Of a DNA stretch of 64,000 bases, positions 10,172 through 20,704 are shown piece after piece. Every line of letters begins with the position of its first letter. Position 1 is the stretch's first letter. Location of the stretch: assembly GCA_010093485.1 (NCBI GenBank), contig MU001511.1, positions 717,953 through 781,952 on the forward strand. The letters are read 5' to 3'. Under the pieces are notes generated by a model, which saw only the letters and a list, made by a program, of their open reading frames with translations, did not search any database and was not told the origin of the DNA. This DNA is from Karstenula rhodostoma CBS 690.94 (Eukaryota; Ascomycota; Dothideomycetes; Pleosporales; Didymosphaeriaceae). Made by a program: the position numbers and the translations under genes.

Positions 10172-12239
10172 CTACGTTCCTGGCCCAGGACCTGCTAGAA
10201 GAGGTTGGTTCTCGCCCTCCGGGCCTCCATCTTCATCCCCTGCGCCAGGTTCCGTCGCCGGACTTTGCAGCATGCCATACCACGCAATCATGCCCACCAT
10301 TATAAGCCCATTGAGGATACTAATTACCAGGGCGATGATACCCTTGGTGGTGAATCCGGCAGGTAACGGTTGCGGCGGAGCAGGTTCTCCGTTGAGGTCA
10401 AGCAGATCGTCCACATTCCCGGCTGCATTGCCCAAAGTAGGGACCGGGGGTTTGTTTCGTGCACACAGATCGTAGTGATCAGGCGGAATGGTGGCCGTTT
10501 TCTGGAGCTCGAGCGGCGCTTCGATAAACGTTGCGATGAGCCCGGATGCTACGTGCCTAGGAATACGAATCGATCATTAATTCATCAGTATGATAGGTTG
10601 AGAGCTTACCATTCGAGATGACAATGGAAGAGCCAGACGCCAGGGTTGTCACTGCGGAATCTTAAAACCGCGTAGCCGTTTGGCTGCACTAGCACGGTGT
10701 CACGTTTGAGGGGCACAGCTGGTGTGCTTAGTGTATTGCCCTCCGAGTAGCTTCCCGCATCCTCCTCGGAGCGTGCGATGACTTGGAATGCGTGTCCGTG
10801 AAGATGGAATGGGTGTTTCTGTGCACCATCAGCTACGATATCACACAGCTGAGCGGCAACTTACCCCATCGTCATTGTTGTTTAAAATGATCTCAACAGT
10901 TTCATTCCCATGTAGCACGAAAGAGTTGGTATGGCTGCCATAAACAATCGGATTGTCAGAATATTGCCCAGATGACATGACTGTATACAGGGTCGGAACT
11001 GTCGGTTCTACGTATGTATTGTTGTTGAAGAATGCACTGAACAGACAGGTTAGCAGCATGGTGACGGAGAAATTAGAGCCGATACTCACTAATTGGCACC
11101 GTCCCCTAGGTTGTCCATTTTCATATCCAATGTGATAGTCCTGTCGACCTTATCGAGGGCGGCGGAGCCGTCCAAAGGTCGTAGTGACATGTCGTCCAAG
11201 GCCTCGAAGGTGTCCACATTTGAGGGCGTCGGCAGTTCTTTAGCGTTATCTAGTACCAACCATCCCGTAACATTCGAATTCAAGTCATCTGGAATGTCGT
11301 CGAATAGTTCCTTGATAATCGTCAGCTGGAGGTTCTTTTCCGAAAAATAGTAACATACCTCGTCCATGCTTGCAACGAAGGGAATGTTGGTACCACCGCT
11401 GGGGTCGACTGTGATGAGTACGGAGTACCGTTGACCAGCCGTGAGATAAAGCATGCTTGCTTCGGTAGGCTCGGTATAGATACCATCCACCTCAACGACC
11501 CTCATTGAGTGGCCTTGAAACCACACATACATGCTTGCAAAGGCAGCCATATTCACCTGCATTAGTAAGCTAAGAATTCCATATTTTCATCTAGTACCGC
11601 ACTTACCATGCGTATCAAATACGTTTTCCCGGGCTGAATTGCAACCGTGACATTCTGTGAATCATTTATCAAAGCTGACTTCGGCACAGGTTCAGCGCCA
11701 GTTGGATTGGTGACACTGACGAACGACGCAAGGAGCGGTCTCATCAGATCGTGGTACCAATCCGAGAAGGAGAGCACGATCTCCCCATCGACTTCCTCCT
11801 TGGATGGATTCTCCGGGTCGTTCACGATGAGCGGAGCTCGCAGTCCATCGGGGTATTGACCTCTGGTGTGAGAATGGAACCAGTACGTTCCCGGCTGGTC
11901 GATCTTGAAGTCGTAGACGAAGCTTTCGCCAGGGGGAATTTCACACTGTGCTATGCCTGGCGGACCGTCCATGTACGAGGTACCGTTCATGTAAAGGCCA
12001 TGCCAATGCAAACTAGTTGTTTCGTTGCCCAGATGATTGGAAACTGCGATCACGACTCGCTCGCCTTTCGTCACATGGAGAGCCGGTATGGGCCATTGGC
12101 CGTTTATGCCCATAACGGGCCTTTCGTGTAAGCCATCAGGGTTCCGGTTCACCCACGTGACGTTGAACTCGAGGTACGTCGTTTTCGTACAGGCAGCGCC
12201 GTGGAGGAACGCCAACAGCAACCATAACGCATGTAGCAT
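10172..12239 (-). CDS. FET3: Fet3-type multicopper ferroxidase
   Basis: Six exons: 12239-11607, 11556-11359, 11310-11090, 11036-10865, 10818-10610, 10556-10172; introns 46-53 bp, all GT..AG, phases consistent, 605 aa. The start is ATG 12239, which opens a signal peptide ([13 protein letters not shown]). Copper ligands appear in order: [26 protein letters not shown] and HCHLEWH, so all four clusters of the multicopper oxidase fold are complete. After the third domain comes one membrane helix near the C-terminus ([21 protein letters not shown]) and a short acidic cytoplasmic tail, the topology of Fet3. It oxidises Fe(II) to Fe(III) outside the plasma membrane and hands it to Ftr1, whose gene lies divergently across a 591-bp promoter. 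Intron 2 is 48 nt and stop-free, so its retention would keep the frame. Laccase is the alternative, but the C-terminal helix and the FTR1 neighbour argue for Fet3. Confidence 0.93.
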
Positions 12240-12523
12240 TGCGCTGGATGGTGCTGTGGAGAAGCCCGGTGGTTGATGTAGAGTTGTCAAGAGAGGTTAT
12301 GTCAGGCGTGAATGCTGGGCATCCTTAGCTCATTTTCGCGGCGAAACGCGGAGCGGCATTTTGCTGTGGGGCGCGAGAACAATCTCCATGAATTTTGGCA
12401 TCCACGACCAAAAATTGACGCGACGCACCCAGGCCGTGACTTACCAGGACCTCAGCCATTGACAAGCAAGGCTTCAAGCATAGATGTAGGCAATATGGTG
12501 TGCGTTGAGTGTTTGATGTTGTC

Positions 12524-12532
12524 TTATCAGAT
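12524..12532 (-). promoter_or_regulatory. Iron-GATA site, ATCTGATAA (reverse strand)
   Basis: Plus strand TTATCAGAT, the exact complement of ATCWGATAA with W=T. This extended element is the reported binding site of SreA-type iron repressors that silence iron-uptake genes in iron-replete cells. It lies 285 bp upstream of the FET3 ATG. Confidence 0.7.
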
Positions 12533-12595
12533 CCGACTTTGATCCGGGATTCCTGCTTTAGGCATAGGCTGGAAACGATTTTTGCGGCACTAATC

Positions 12596-12604
12596 TTATC
12601 TGAT
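12596..12604 (-). promoter_or_regulatory. Iron-GATA site, ATCAGATAA (reverse strand)
   Basis: Plus strand TTATCTGAT, the exact complement of ATCWGATAA with W=A. It is 63 bp from the other site and 227 bp upstream of the FTR1 ATG, so one pair of sites could serve both genes. Confidence 0.7.
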
Positions 12605-12830
12605 GATTCAGATCCGAGGTGCCACGTCCTACCGTCGTCATGCCACCAAATAACTCGTCCTGAACCCCCTTCGCGATTTAGGATTGCCTATGTGGGTCTG
12701 TAGCGGTCTAGAGAGCGATATACTGCGGTAAACCATCAAAAGCCCCGTGGTCAGGATTGTTCGCGGACCTGTCTACCATCAACATTCGAATCTTGCCCCT
12801 ACGTAGCAGCTATACGCTCGCACATCCGTC

Positions 12831-14097
12831 ATGGTGCAAATTTTTGCCGCGCAAGGTCCGTAGTCTCGAAAATTTTACAAGCATTTGAGTACTGAACAAA
12901 TCAGTCTTCTTCATCTGTCTGCGCGAATGCCTAGAAACCAGCATCATCGTTTCTGTCCTCCTGTCCTTCCTCGCGCAGACCCTAACCTCCGAGGCCGACA
13001 AGCCCATCTACCGCAAGCTAGTCCGACAAATCTGGCTCGGCGTCATCCTCGGCGTCGCGATATGCGTTGTCTTTGGTGCCGCCATAATAGGCACGTTTTA
13101 CCACCTGCAGTCTGATATCTTTTCGCAATACGAGTACATCTGGGAAGGCGTGTTCAGCTTGATTGCATCCGCCATTATTACTATCATGGGCGCGGCACTG
13201 CTCCGGATCTCTAAGATGCGAGATAAGTGGCGTGTTAAGATCGCCGCTGCTCTCGATGCCAACAGCGCCGGGGAATCTTCGCCAAGGGGTCTCCGATTCC
13301 TCGGGGAGAAGTATGCTATGTTTCTCCTGCCATTCGTCACTGTGCTTCGCGAAGGACTTGAAGGTGTTCTGTTCATCATCGGTGCCGGTCTTGGACTACC
13401 AGCTACTGCTTTCCCGCTGGCTGTGGCGTGTGGACTGGGTGTTGGTGCGCTGATCGGGTACCTACTTTACAGGTGAGGCACTCTGGATTGAGTATAAGTC
13501 TCACGACTGACGCGTCGCAGAGGAGGCAACGCAGGTTCATTGCAACTGTTTCTTGTTGCATCAACTTGCTTCTTGTATTTGATAGCAGCTGGCTTGTTGA
13601 GCAAATCTGTGTGGTTTTTCGAGAACTATGCGGTAAGTCATGGTTCGAACATTTGATGAACAGCTTCGCTGATACCATTTAGTGGAATGTTGCCATCGGT
13701 GGCGACGCAGCGGAGACAGGGGCCGGCCCAGGGTCTTACGATATCCGCCAGAGTGTCTGGCATGTGAATGTAAGTTACGCTATACCTCGCATTCCTATGT
13801 CAAAAGTGTGTACAATCAGCCTGTATTATTTCTACCGTAGGGAAGCACACTGTATTCAAACACTCGACACACCGCTGACCTTGCGACTCCCTGGCCAACC
13901 GCTAACATTTGCCACAACAGTGCTGCAGCCCCCAACTCGACGGAGGCGGCTGGTGGGGCGTCTTCAACTCGATATTCGGGTGGCAGAACTCAGCCACCTA
14001 CGGCAGCGTCATCTCATACAATTTGTACTGCATTGGCGTCGGTGCTGCATTCCTGGCCATGTATTCCCGCGAGAAGAAAGCGGCGAAGACGGAGTGA
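12831..14097 (+). CDS. FTR1: Ftr1-type high-affinity iron permease
   Basis: Five exons: 12831-12855, 12905-13472, 13521-13632, 13683-13769, 13921-14097; 322 aa. The first exon is only 25 nt (MVQIFAAQ) and its donor GTCCGT is unusual, but splicing yields [20 protein letters not shown], the first transport motif R-E-x-L-E. The second motif, REGLEGVLF, lies near residue 165. Seven hydrophobic segments can be counted. Both motifs are known to be essential for Fe(III) passage in yeast Ftr1. The protein works in the plasma membrane with Fet3, encoded divergently upstream, and two iron-GATA sites lie between them. The last exon includes [16 protein letters not shown], the conserved C-terminal loop of filamentous fungal Ftr1. 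It is shorter than yeast Ftr1 (404 aa) because the cytoplasmic tail is brief. Identity is secure; exon 1 is the least certain part. Confidence 0.93.
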
Positions 14098-14138
14098 AGG
14101 TCGGTAGGCCCTCAACCATCGATTGTGTCAAATAGTCT

Positions 14139-14157
14139 ACCCTAAGGTAACTCAGGG
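14139..14157 (+). repeat. GGTAACTCA-family repeat, single copy after FTR1
   Basis: Contains CCCTAAGGTAACTCAGGG, 42 bp past the FTR1 stop codon. It shares its core with the cluster at 17515-17925 and a diverged copy near 20558. Confidence 0.6.
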
Positions 14158-14410
14158 TGCAATCTCTATTCAAAAATGTACATTTCACTGTGTCGCCTAG
14201 TGTTGAGCTCCCCACAACCCGACCCAACCCATGGTACGGCCCACAACCCACCCCCAACGCACCATGTCTACCACACCCCCCACAATCCCATCTTATCCTC
14301 CAGTATATCAAGTCCTGCAAACTGCCTCGCAAACCCCTCGAACACATCCACCACCAACCGCCACATACACATACTCAAGATCAAAGCCGACGCCTCAACC
14401 TCCACACACA

Positions 14411-14956
14411 ATGAAGTTCCCCACCGCCTTCACAGTCGTCTTCACGACCCTCACAACCCTCACAATCGCCCTCCCCTCCCACCCCCACGCAGGCCATCAC
14501 ACCCCAGTCGACGTCAACTCCATGTCGCGCTTCGACTGCGTCGTAAGTCCTCTTCTCGCTTAACCCCCCTGCGCAGCGTGCGCTGGGGAAATTCGGACGC
14601 CTTGGGACTACGTCGGTAGTAAAGGTGTTCGAATTTACCCTACATCCACTATACATTATTTGCCCATACCCTTGCACCCTTGTTCTCACCACCCTCCTCA
14701 CTTTACCTTGCCTTACTAACTCCCCTCCCAGAAAGACTGCTGGCGCTCCCACTACGGCAAGATCGAGGGCTACAACCAGCGCCAATTCTGCCATAGCCAC
14801 CTCTACAACATCGAGATACACTTCAAGCATAGGGTGCTCCCGTGTATCAAGCAGACGTGCGATCATAGCCACAAGAGCGAGATCCTCTACGAGAGCCGCG
14901 AGTGGTTCTGCAACTTTTGCGGTTGGTTGCCTGACGATGCTGGTGTCAGTTGTTAG
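14411..14956 (+). CDS. Small secreted 8-Cys protein, effector-like
   Basis: Two exons, 14411-14542 and 14732-14956 (189-bp intron, GTAAGT..CCAG with a TTACTAAC branch site), 118 aa. Residues 1-20 are a clear signal peptide (FTVVFTTLTTLTIALP). The mature part is rich in His and aromatic residues and holds eight cysteines: C-x3-C near the start (DCVKDC), one in QFC, a C-x4-C pair (LPCIKQTC), a C-x2-C pair (CNFC) and a last Cys as the final residue. Eight cysteines and an opening C-x3-C recall CFEM haem-binding proteins, but the Asp-x-C-x-C core of CFEM is absent, so I do not assign that family. Neither ORF piece is complete alone; only the spliced form gives a protein with paired cysteines. The 5' leader is CA-rich. 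It follows FTR1 in the same direction. A role in host contact or metal binding is inference. Confidence 0.72.
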
Positions 14957-16229
14957 AATGAGGTGATAAGATACAGGAGTCCGTTGGGCTAGGAAGCGGA
15001 TGGAATGGTACCCAACCAGGGAACGGACATGACGATGATGGATAGGATGATTACAAAATGTACGATTGGCTCACAGTGCGTGTTGAGCTGCTATGCTGTG
15101 GAACTGCTGGATTGCGAAATTAATCTGTATCTTCTATTCTCCTTTTTTGGAGACGACGCGTGTTCGCAACGGCTCCACTAGCATGAGAACCAGGGCTTGT
15201 GGTCCCTCAACAACTTTGAGATGGTGTCCCATTGGCCCTTGTATTTCCCGCTCTCTTCACCTTTTCCAGCGTGGGCCAGGGCTCGTACAGTACTGGCTGC
15301 AATATCTTTCCATGGTACAAGAGCACTTCCAAACTGCCGTTCTCCCTTTTTTTCACCCATCATAGTGACAGTGGCTCAAGAGGGTCCTCCTCGTTCGCAC
15401 CATAAACCCCACCGCATGTCCATTTCCACTTTCACACCATCCAACCAAAATTCCGATTCGGTCATGCGATTTTGATGGTCATACTGTGCAGCAGAAACTG
15501 GGCCCGTCTTGTGCGAGAAGCCTGCCAATTGGACTTGAAAGAGTGTCGCTGTAGGAGGTTTCGAGTTGAAAGGAGCGCGGTAATTCATCTGGAGTTCGAG
15601 GCACAAACATGACGGTACGGGTGTGTATCTTTCAACGACCTATCTTCTCAATATTGGCACAGCACGGTCTGCCATCGACTGTAATGGTATGTGATGCGCG
15701 TGCCGAACGCAACTTGTTTTGCTGGAGAATGTTCATCTCGAGATGCGAAGTTCGTTCCCGGGCATCTTCACAGTTCTTTGCGACTGACGCGCCTCCTCGG
15801 CTCTTCGGTCGTTGCTAATGGGTATGGCCCTAGTCTCTGAATCCGGTTGTGGATTATTCAGGGCCGCGGCTGGCTCTTCGTATTGAAAATACCCCAAATA
15901 TGCACGAAAGTGGTCTCTAGCGGAATCTGCGCAGGATCAGCAAGTTTTATCGGATTATGTCTCACCAAGACAGGAGCGAGCACACCAGGTAGCCAAAACT
16001 GGCCCCGAATGAGGCTTGAGAACCTATGTATACTACAGAACGGGTACGTTATCGTGGGTGGAGTCCGCGCTAAAAGAGCTGGAGCCATGCAATTTACGAT
16101 GCGATTCTTGCGGGCCTCTGGAAGTTTATGGCTAAACGTGCTTTGGAGGTGTCTTGGTCTTCGAATGTGCATGCAATGAGATAAGGACGGTTTCTTCGTG
16201 TTTCATTCGATGCGTAAATTTGACCAAAT
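14957..16229. other. Intergenic stretch, no gene seen
   Basis: Frames of up to 110 codons on both strands between 15093 and 16179 lack motifs, splice logic and consistent codon bias. Nothing supportable. Confidence 0.5.
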
Positions 16230-17290
16230 TCATGCTTGATCTGCCTTTCCATCACTCTTGATGATGTGGTGTAGAAGTGTGCGTGCTCTTGTTAGACGCT
16301 TCTTCCAGTAAAATCGTTCAGGCGTCAGAACATCTAGTGCGCACGAACAAGTAGCTTGATGCGAGCATACTACCCATGATAGGAGTGCTCCAGTCGTATT
16401 CCGATCGATAGTGCCAGCCTTCGTACAATCGTTATGGGTTTTCGTGTGGAAGACCAAACAGATCCCAACAATGTTCCCGCCGGAAATGGTTCGCGATAAT
16501 GATGGAGCCAACACATCCTTCAGAGTGTGTTTGATTTCGCTAGTTGGGGGCCTGAACAACACTGTCCCTGATGTCTTGCGCTTAAACGACAAGACTGACC
16601 GTTGTGACTTGGTATCCGCGGCCCTAGGATATCGTCTGGCAATGAGGGTCGGCGTGATCTTTCCAGGGAATCCGCCCAAAATTGGCGAGAGAGCGACTTT
16701 CGATTTCTCATCGGACGACGTTGCTCCATCAGCTATCGTACTGTGAAGGGTGAGTTGTGCAAACTCCTTGCACAACGAGTGTGCACGCTCTGAACAGCTT
16801 CTATAGTATGCGCACTTTTGTTGATGACGAAATTGTTGCTTATTTTGGTCGATGATGTGTCCGAAGAGAGTACCAAAATAAGCTGGCTTGGGGCCCAAAA
16901 GGTCTCTCCACGCCTGTCCGCTGACCTTTGCGGATAAGCAAGAGGTATCAACCAGAGGGAGAGAAAAAGAGCTGAGAGGACAATGACTGTGATTGCAGAA
17001 CCCAGAGCGGTGTCCGAATCTCCAGGCATAGAGTACATAACCCAGCTATCGTCGGATTGATCCGACTTGGCCATCAACGACATTACCAGCCGAATGTCGA
17101 TGATAAGGTACACCGGCACCGCAACCTGCGCCACCATCAAGAACGGAAATAAAACCGTCCAGAACGCGTGCGACGCGAGAGAGCAAGCCCGCAAGAGAAA
17201 ACCGCAAAACGCGTCGGCGTATGCCGCCACGATATCTTTAACGCCCACATCCATGATGGGTAGAGCAGAGCAGAGCAAAGCAGAAATCAT
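16230..17290 (-). CDS. Hypothetical membrane protein, 3' structure unclear
   Basis: An ATG at 17290 opens a 185-codon frame (to 16733) with three hydrophobic segments: residues ~14-35, ~40-66 (FLMVAQVAVPVYLIIDI) and ~98-117 (ITVIVLSALFLSLWLIPLAY). After about 16930 that frame loses coding character, while another minus-strand frame is open from about 16940 to 16230 (~220 codons, soluble, Ser/Thr/Lys-rich). The two are probably exons of one gene or a shifted reading of it, but I could not find a convincing intron joining them. I do not recognise the family. Treat the first 115 residues as the best supported part. Confidence 0.35.
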
Positions 17291-17972
17291 ACGAGGCGCG
17301 GTGCGGATGCCGGTGTATGAAAGGAAGAAGAAACGCAGCGCGCAGCTAATCTGTTATTGTTATCTCACGCTACACGTCACAGAGCAGTCACGCTCTTTCC
17401 CTAACTGCCCACAACACGTCACTCACACCTCACACTACTACCGATGGCAGGAGCGACGGCATCACCAACCTCGGAGGAAATACAACGTGCAGTTACCGTC
17501 AACGTTTGCATGGGGCATCCCGGGGTAACTCAGTGCATTGAATTTTCAGCGCAGGGTGATGAGGAAACCAGCGGCGGCATAGCCTATCCTGGTATAACTT
17601 AGGCCTTGTTTTGGCTGTTTAGCATAGGGAAGTCGCACCGGCATTTTGCTGCTGCGTAGTGTAGCCTGTAGTAACTCACGGCGCTGAGTCGAATGAAGCA
17701 GTGCGGTGGAGGCTGCAAAGACAGCATCTGTTCATAAACTATCCTGGGGTAACTCACGGCACTACGTTTGTGGAGCAGTGCGGTGAGACTGCAATTCGTC
17801 CGGCCATAGCATAGCCTATCTTGGGGTAACTCAGCGTACCCAGACATCTGCCCATAGTCACAGTGCGAAGACAAAAGCCTGCGTGTAATCGACCCATGTA
17901 TTGCCTATCCTGGGGTAACTCAGTGAACTTAGATTTCTGGCTGCCGCTGTCGGCCAGTGACATCCACGCAGA
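17291..17972. other. Intergenic stretch holding the GGTAACTCA repeat cluster
   Basis: No gene. Dominated by six diverged copies of a 20-25 bp motif, described separately, in the 3' flank of the SPOUT gene. Confidence 0.7.
17515..17925 (+). repeat. Cluster of six GGTAACTCA-family repeats
   Basis: Copies near 17517, 17583, 17662, 17739, 17813 and 17902, spaced 66-89 bp. The best-conserved core is CCTATCCTGGGGTAACTCAG. Some intervals also share a second block (CAGTGCGGTGGAGGCTGC near 17699, CAGTGCGGTGAGACTGC near 17777), so the true unit is a degenerate tandem repeat of about 75 bp. All copies lie in the same orientation. Confidence 0.75.
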
Positions 17973-19716
17973 CTATGCATGCGTCTCATACTGATAGTCC
18001 ACATACCCCTTCAACCCCGCAAGCCCAATCTCAATCGCCTCCTCAGTCCGGATCGTCCTGCTGCCCTGCCCCTGCACCAGATTAACCCAGTAGTCGAACG
18101 CCTCGTGCGCGCTCTCCTTGCTCAGCTCGCCCAGCAAGGGGTCATTCGCGACGACGGGCTCAAGGCCTGCCACCCCGCCAAAGACAACGAGTAAGTGCTC
18201 GCATACATCTGGCAGCTTCTCCACATGGGTCGCAGGCCGGTTCCGCGGCGCAATGACATCGGGGAGGACGGAGGAGAGGGGGACGCCGCGCTCGGATGTG
18301 CCGATGGCGAAGGTGTAGCCGTTGGGGTATTCTGACTCGCTGAAGATGGCGGAGAAGCTTGGCGCGTAGCGCACTTTGTAGCCCCAGTAGTAGCCCTCTT
18401 TTTCACGCGGGGTTTCGGGGGCCACGGCGTCGACGGCGAGGCTTTCGCATTCGTATTCCGAGAGATGTGGCCAGGAGGGGGGCTGTGAGTCTTTGAATTC
18501 CACGGTGAGGCGCATGCCTTGGGGTACGGCATATGGGACTTTGACGGGGAAGGGGAGACCGCAGTTTATATGCGTCCATTCGGTGGCGGACTTGGCGCGG
18601 TGTTGAGAGGGCATGGCGACGCCCTCGCGGAAGCGGATCCACTCGGCCGGCTTCGTGTGGGAGGGCGTGTCAAGAGGAGGGAGGAGGCCGACGTGCTTAT
18701 AGGGCTCGCACATGGGGAACAGGGAGGAGCGGATGTGCGGCGGGCAGTCTGCGTATTCCAGCAAGCCTACCATGAAGCGGTCGGGGTTCTGGTACGGGAT
18801 GTCGGCTTCAGAGATGCTGTCCATGATCTCTGCTTTGGTCTTCTTTTTACTGCGGTAGTACCCTGACACCTTCTCGGAGATGGTATTTGGGTCATCGTCA
18901 TACACGACGATCTCGTCCACGCACCAGACGGCGGCCGCGCGTGCAATTCGGCCGGCGAGGAGAGTTTTCGTGTCGTGGCGGGCGACATTGTTGAGGATGC
19001 TGCCCGGGAGAGCCATTGTCACCGTCCAGGGTCTGGCCGTGCGCGGTTTGAACGTGGCGGAAGGCTTCTCAGTGTGTAGCTCTTTCGAGAGGTTGCCCAT
19101 GGTGGAGACTCTCGGGCTGGCTGCAGGTTGTGCGGTGAGCAGGTCGTTCAGAGAAGCGGGTTTGCTCGGCGTGCCCTCGTTCCGTCTCTTCTTCGCCGGA
19201 TATTGTCCCGCCTCGATCTGCGCATCCACTTGCTCTTGAACACCATGACTATACCGTTTCGACTTCTTCCCGGCGGAAGGTCGGTCCTCCTCGCCATCAG
19301 GTATATCGTATACATTCGGCTGCGCGCCACGGCCCTTCGTCTCCTGGTGCACAACTGCATGTTTCCGCTTCTGCACCTCGTCAGCATTCTCTTTCCCACA
19401 CAGAAACTCATACTGCACCCACCTTCCCCTTCGTCTCCGGTGTCTGCTCCCACTGTCCATTCTCCCTCGCCTCCCGCTCCGCCCTCGCCTGCTCCTGCTC
19501 CCTCGCCTCATGCTCCTCCATGACATTATCCACCAGCTCCAACGCGCGCCTGTTCTTCACCTTTCCCGTCTCCGCCTCAACCACATTTCCGTCCTCGTCG
19601 ACCCAGCCCTTCCCGTTGACATATTCCACCGGCTCCTTCGTCACCTCTGTCTTCGCCCGCTTCGCCCTCGAGGACTCGTTGCCCATGCCGCCGTTGTCGA
19701 GACTAATGCGTCCCAT
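17973..19716 (-). CDS. SPOUT-class RNA methyltransferase (C9orf114/SPOUT1 family)
   Basis: Two exons, 19716-19423 and 19370-17973, joined over a 52-bp intron (GTGGGT..CAG with a CTGAC branch); 563 aa. Residues 1-190 are charged and disordered with Lys/Arg clusters. The catalytic part starts at TVTMALPGSILNNV and continues with LLAGRIARAAAVWCVDEIVVYDD, the first strands of the SPOUT trefoil-knot fold in the DUF171 family. Later segments (ECPPHIR-like DCPPHIRSSLFP, LPPLDTP, REGVA) are conserved family landmarks, and the C-terminal ~100 residues hold the knot and SAM-binding loops. Human SPOUT1 methylates RNA, and links to centrosome association are reported; yeast-type budding fungi lack close homologues. 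The Arg/His-rich start of the longer uninterrupted frame is a read through the intron and was dropped. The GGTAACTCA repeats lie just past its stop. Confidence 0.85.
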
Positions 19717-20065
19717 GGTCCTATCTCGCGCAAATTCGCCTGTCCTGAGGGTATAGCGGCGTGCGTGGTGCGGCAATGGCGTTGTCGTGTCGTACGATTG
19801 TACACCCGACGTCGAGAAAAATACGCGAGCGAACTTTCTGTTCCAGCGCGAATTGCGGGGAAGGCGCGACGGGGATCCCTGCAGGACAAGAGACCACGCT
19901 AAGCTACATTGGGCCGATGGCTAGGCGGCAGCGCGTTGGGGCTCAAATCAAACCGCAGGATTTACGCCGTGATAAGACCACTCAACCTCACTCACCCACG
20001 GTACCACTCAAACACATCTGCGAAGACACGACACACGCTCTTTAACTTCAACACACGCCAACATC

Positions 20066-20431
20066 ATGTCTGAAGCGTACGTCCCCTCCCTCCTTGCACC
20101 CCCCCCACCAACTAACATCATACCTATAAATAGAAAATCCTCCCCCATCAACACCCTCACCACCTTCCTCGCGCTCTACCTCACCACCCTCTTCTCCCTC
20201 GACACCTGGACCGCCGCCCGCAACTCACCGTACCGTGCGCCGTCCGCGACATCCTTCTATCGCCCTGCGGGCGCGCCATCGGAGTACCAAGCGAGTATGC
20301 ATGGGCAGGGGAGGAGAGGGCCGGGCGGAGGAAGTGGAGGGCGGAGGGAGGGCAGGCTACCGGCGACGCTGGATACACGGGCGCCCTTGAAGGCGGGCAG
20401 TACGGCGGCCTGTGGGGCTTGTGCTATGTAG
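20066..20431 (+). CDS. Small SelK-like membrane protein
   Basis: Exon 1 is 11 nt (20066-20076, MSEA) and exon 2 spans 20134-20431; the intron is 57 bp (GTACGT..TAG). The product is 102 aa: one membrane helix (LTTFLALYLTTLFSLDTW), a Ser/Pro/Tyr stretch, a Gly/Arg-rich segment (GRRGPGGGSGGRREG), and an end reading ACGACAM. A short N-terminus, single helix, Gly/Arg-rich cytoplasmic tail and terminal Cys pair resemble the SelK/SelS-type ER proteins, in which fungi carry Cys instead of selenocysteine. That assignment rests on architecture, not on sequence identity. The intron removes a Pro-rich stretch that would otherwise separate the start from the helix. Located between two genes on the opposite strand. 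Confidence 0.5.
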   Translation: MSEAYVPSLLAPPPPTNIIPINRKSSPINTLTTFLALYLTTLFSLDTWTAARNSPYRAPSATSFYRPAGAPSEYQASMHGQGRRGPGGGSGGRREGRLPATLDTRAPLKAGSTAACGACAM

Positions 20432-20555
20432 GAGGGGAGCGTGGTGACGGTGTGCTAAAGGGCTAGAGGGTGTGTAAGAGCGGGGATGATGGCGTTCGGT
20501 TATACATCACATCTACAGTAGCAAGCCCAACGTCTGAGTATGGCGGATGTGTGTA

Positions 20556-20578
20556 CGGCCTACCCTGGGGTGACACAA
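20556..20578 (+). repeat. Diverged GGTAACTCA-family repeat
   Basis: GCCTACCCTGGGGTGACAC, close to the core of the 17.5-17.9 kb cluster, again in a 3' flank (between the SelK-like and GH43 stop codons). Confidence 0.5.
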
Positions 20579-20704
20579 CGTACTCAGACATTTATTTCGC
20601 CAAGGACTGAATTCATGGCATATGGTCGTATATGGCGTTAACGTTCGAAATGTTAATTTCTATATTGGAGACTGCGTTGCTCATCCAGCACCAACTCAGC
20701 GCCC

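Larger units (their letters stand above)
12240..12830. promoter_or_regulatory. Divergent FET3/FTR1 promoter
   Basis: A 591-bp shared upstream region between the start codons of the ferroxidase and permease genes. It contains two copies of the extended GATA element described for fungal iron regulators of the SreA/Sre1 type. Co-regulation by iron status is inferred from these sites and the gene pair. Confidence 0.75.

Noticed and set aside
14411..14956. CFEM domain in the 8-Cys protein
   Set aside because: Eight Cys and an opening C-x3-C fit, but the D-x-C-x-C core and usual spacing are missing.
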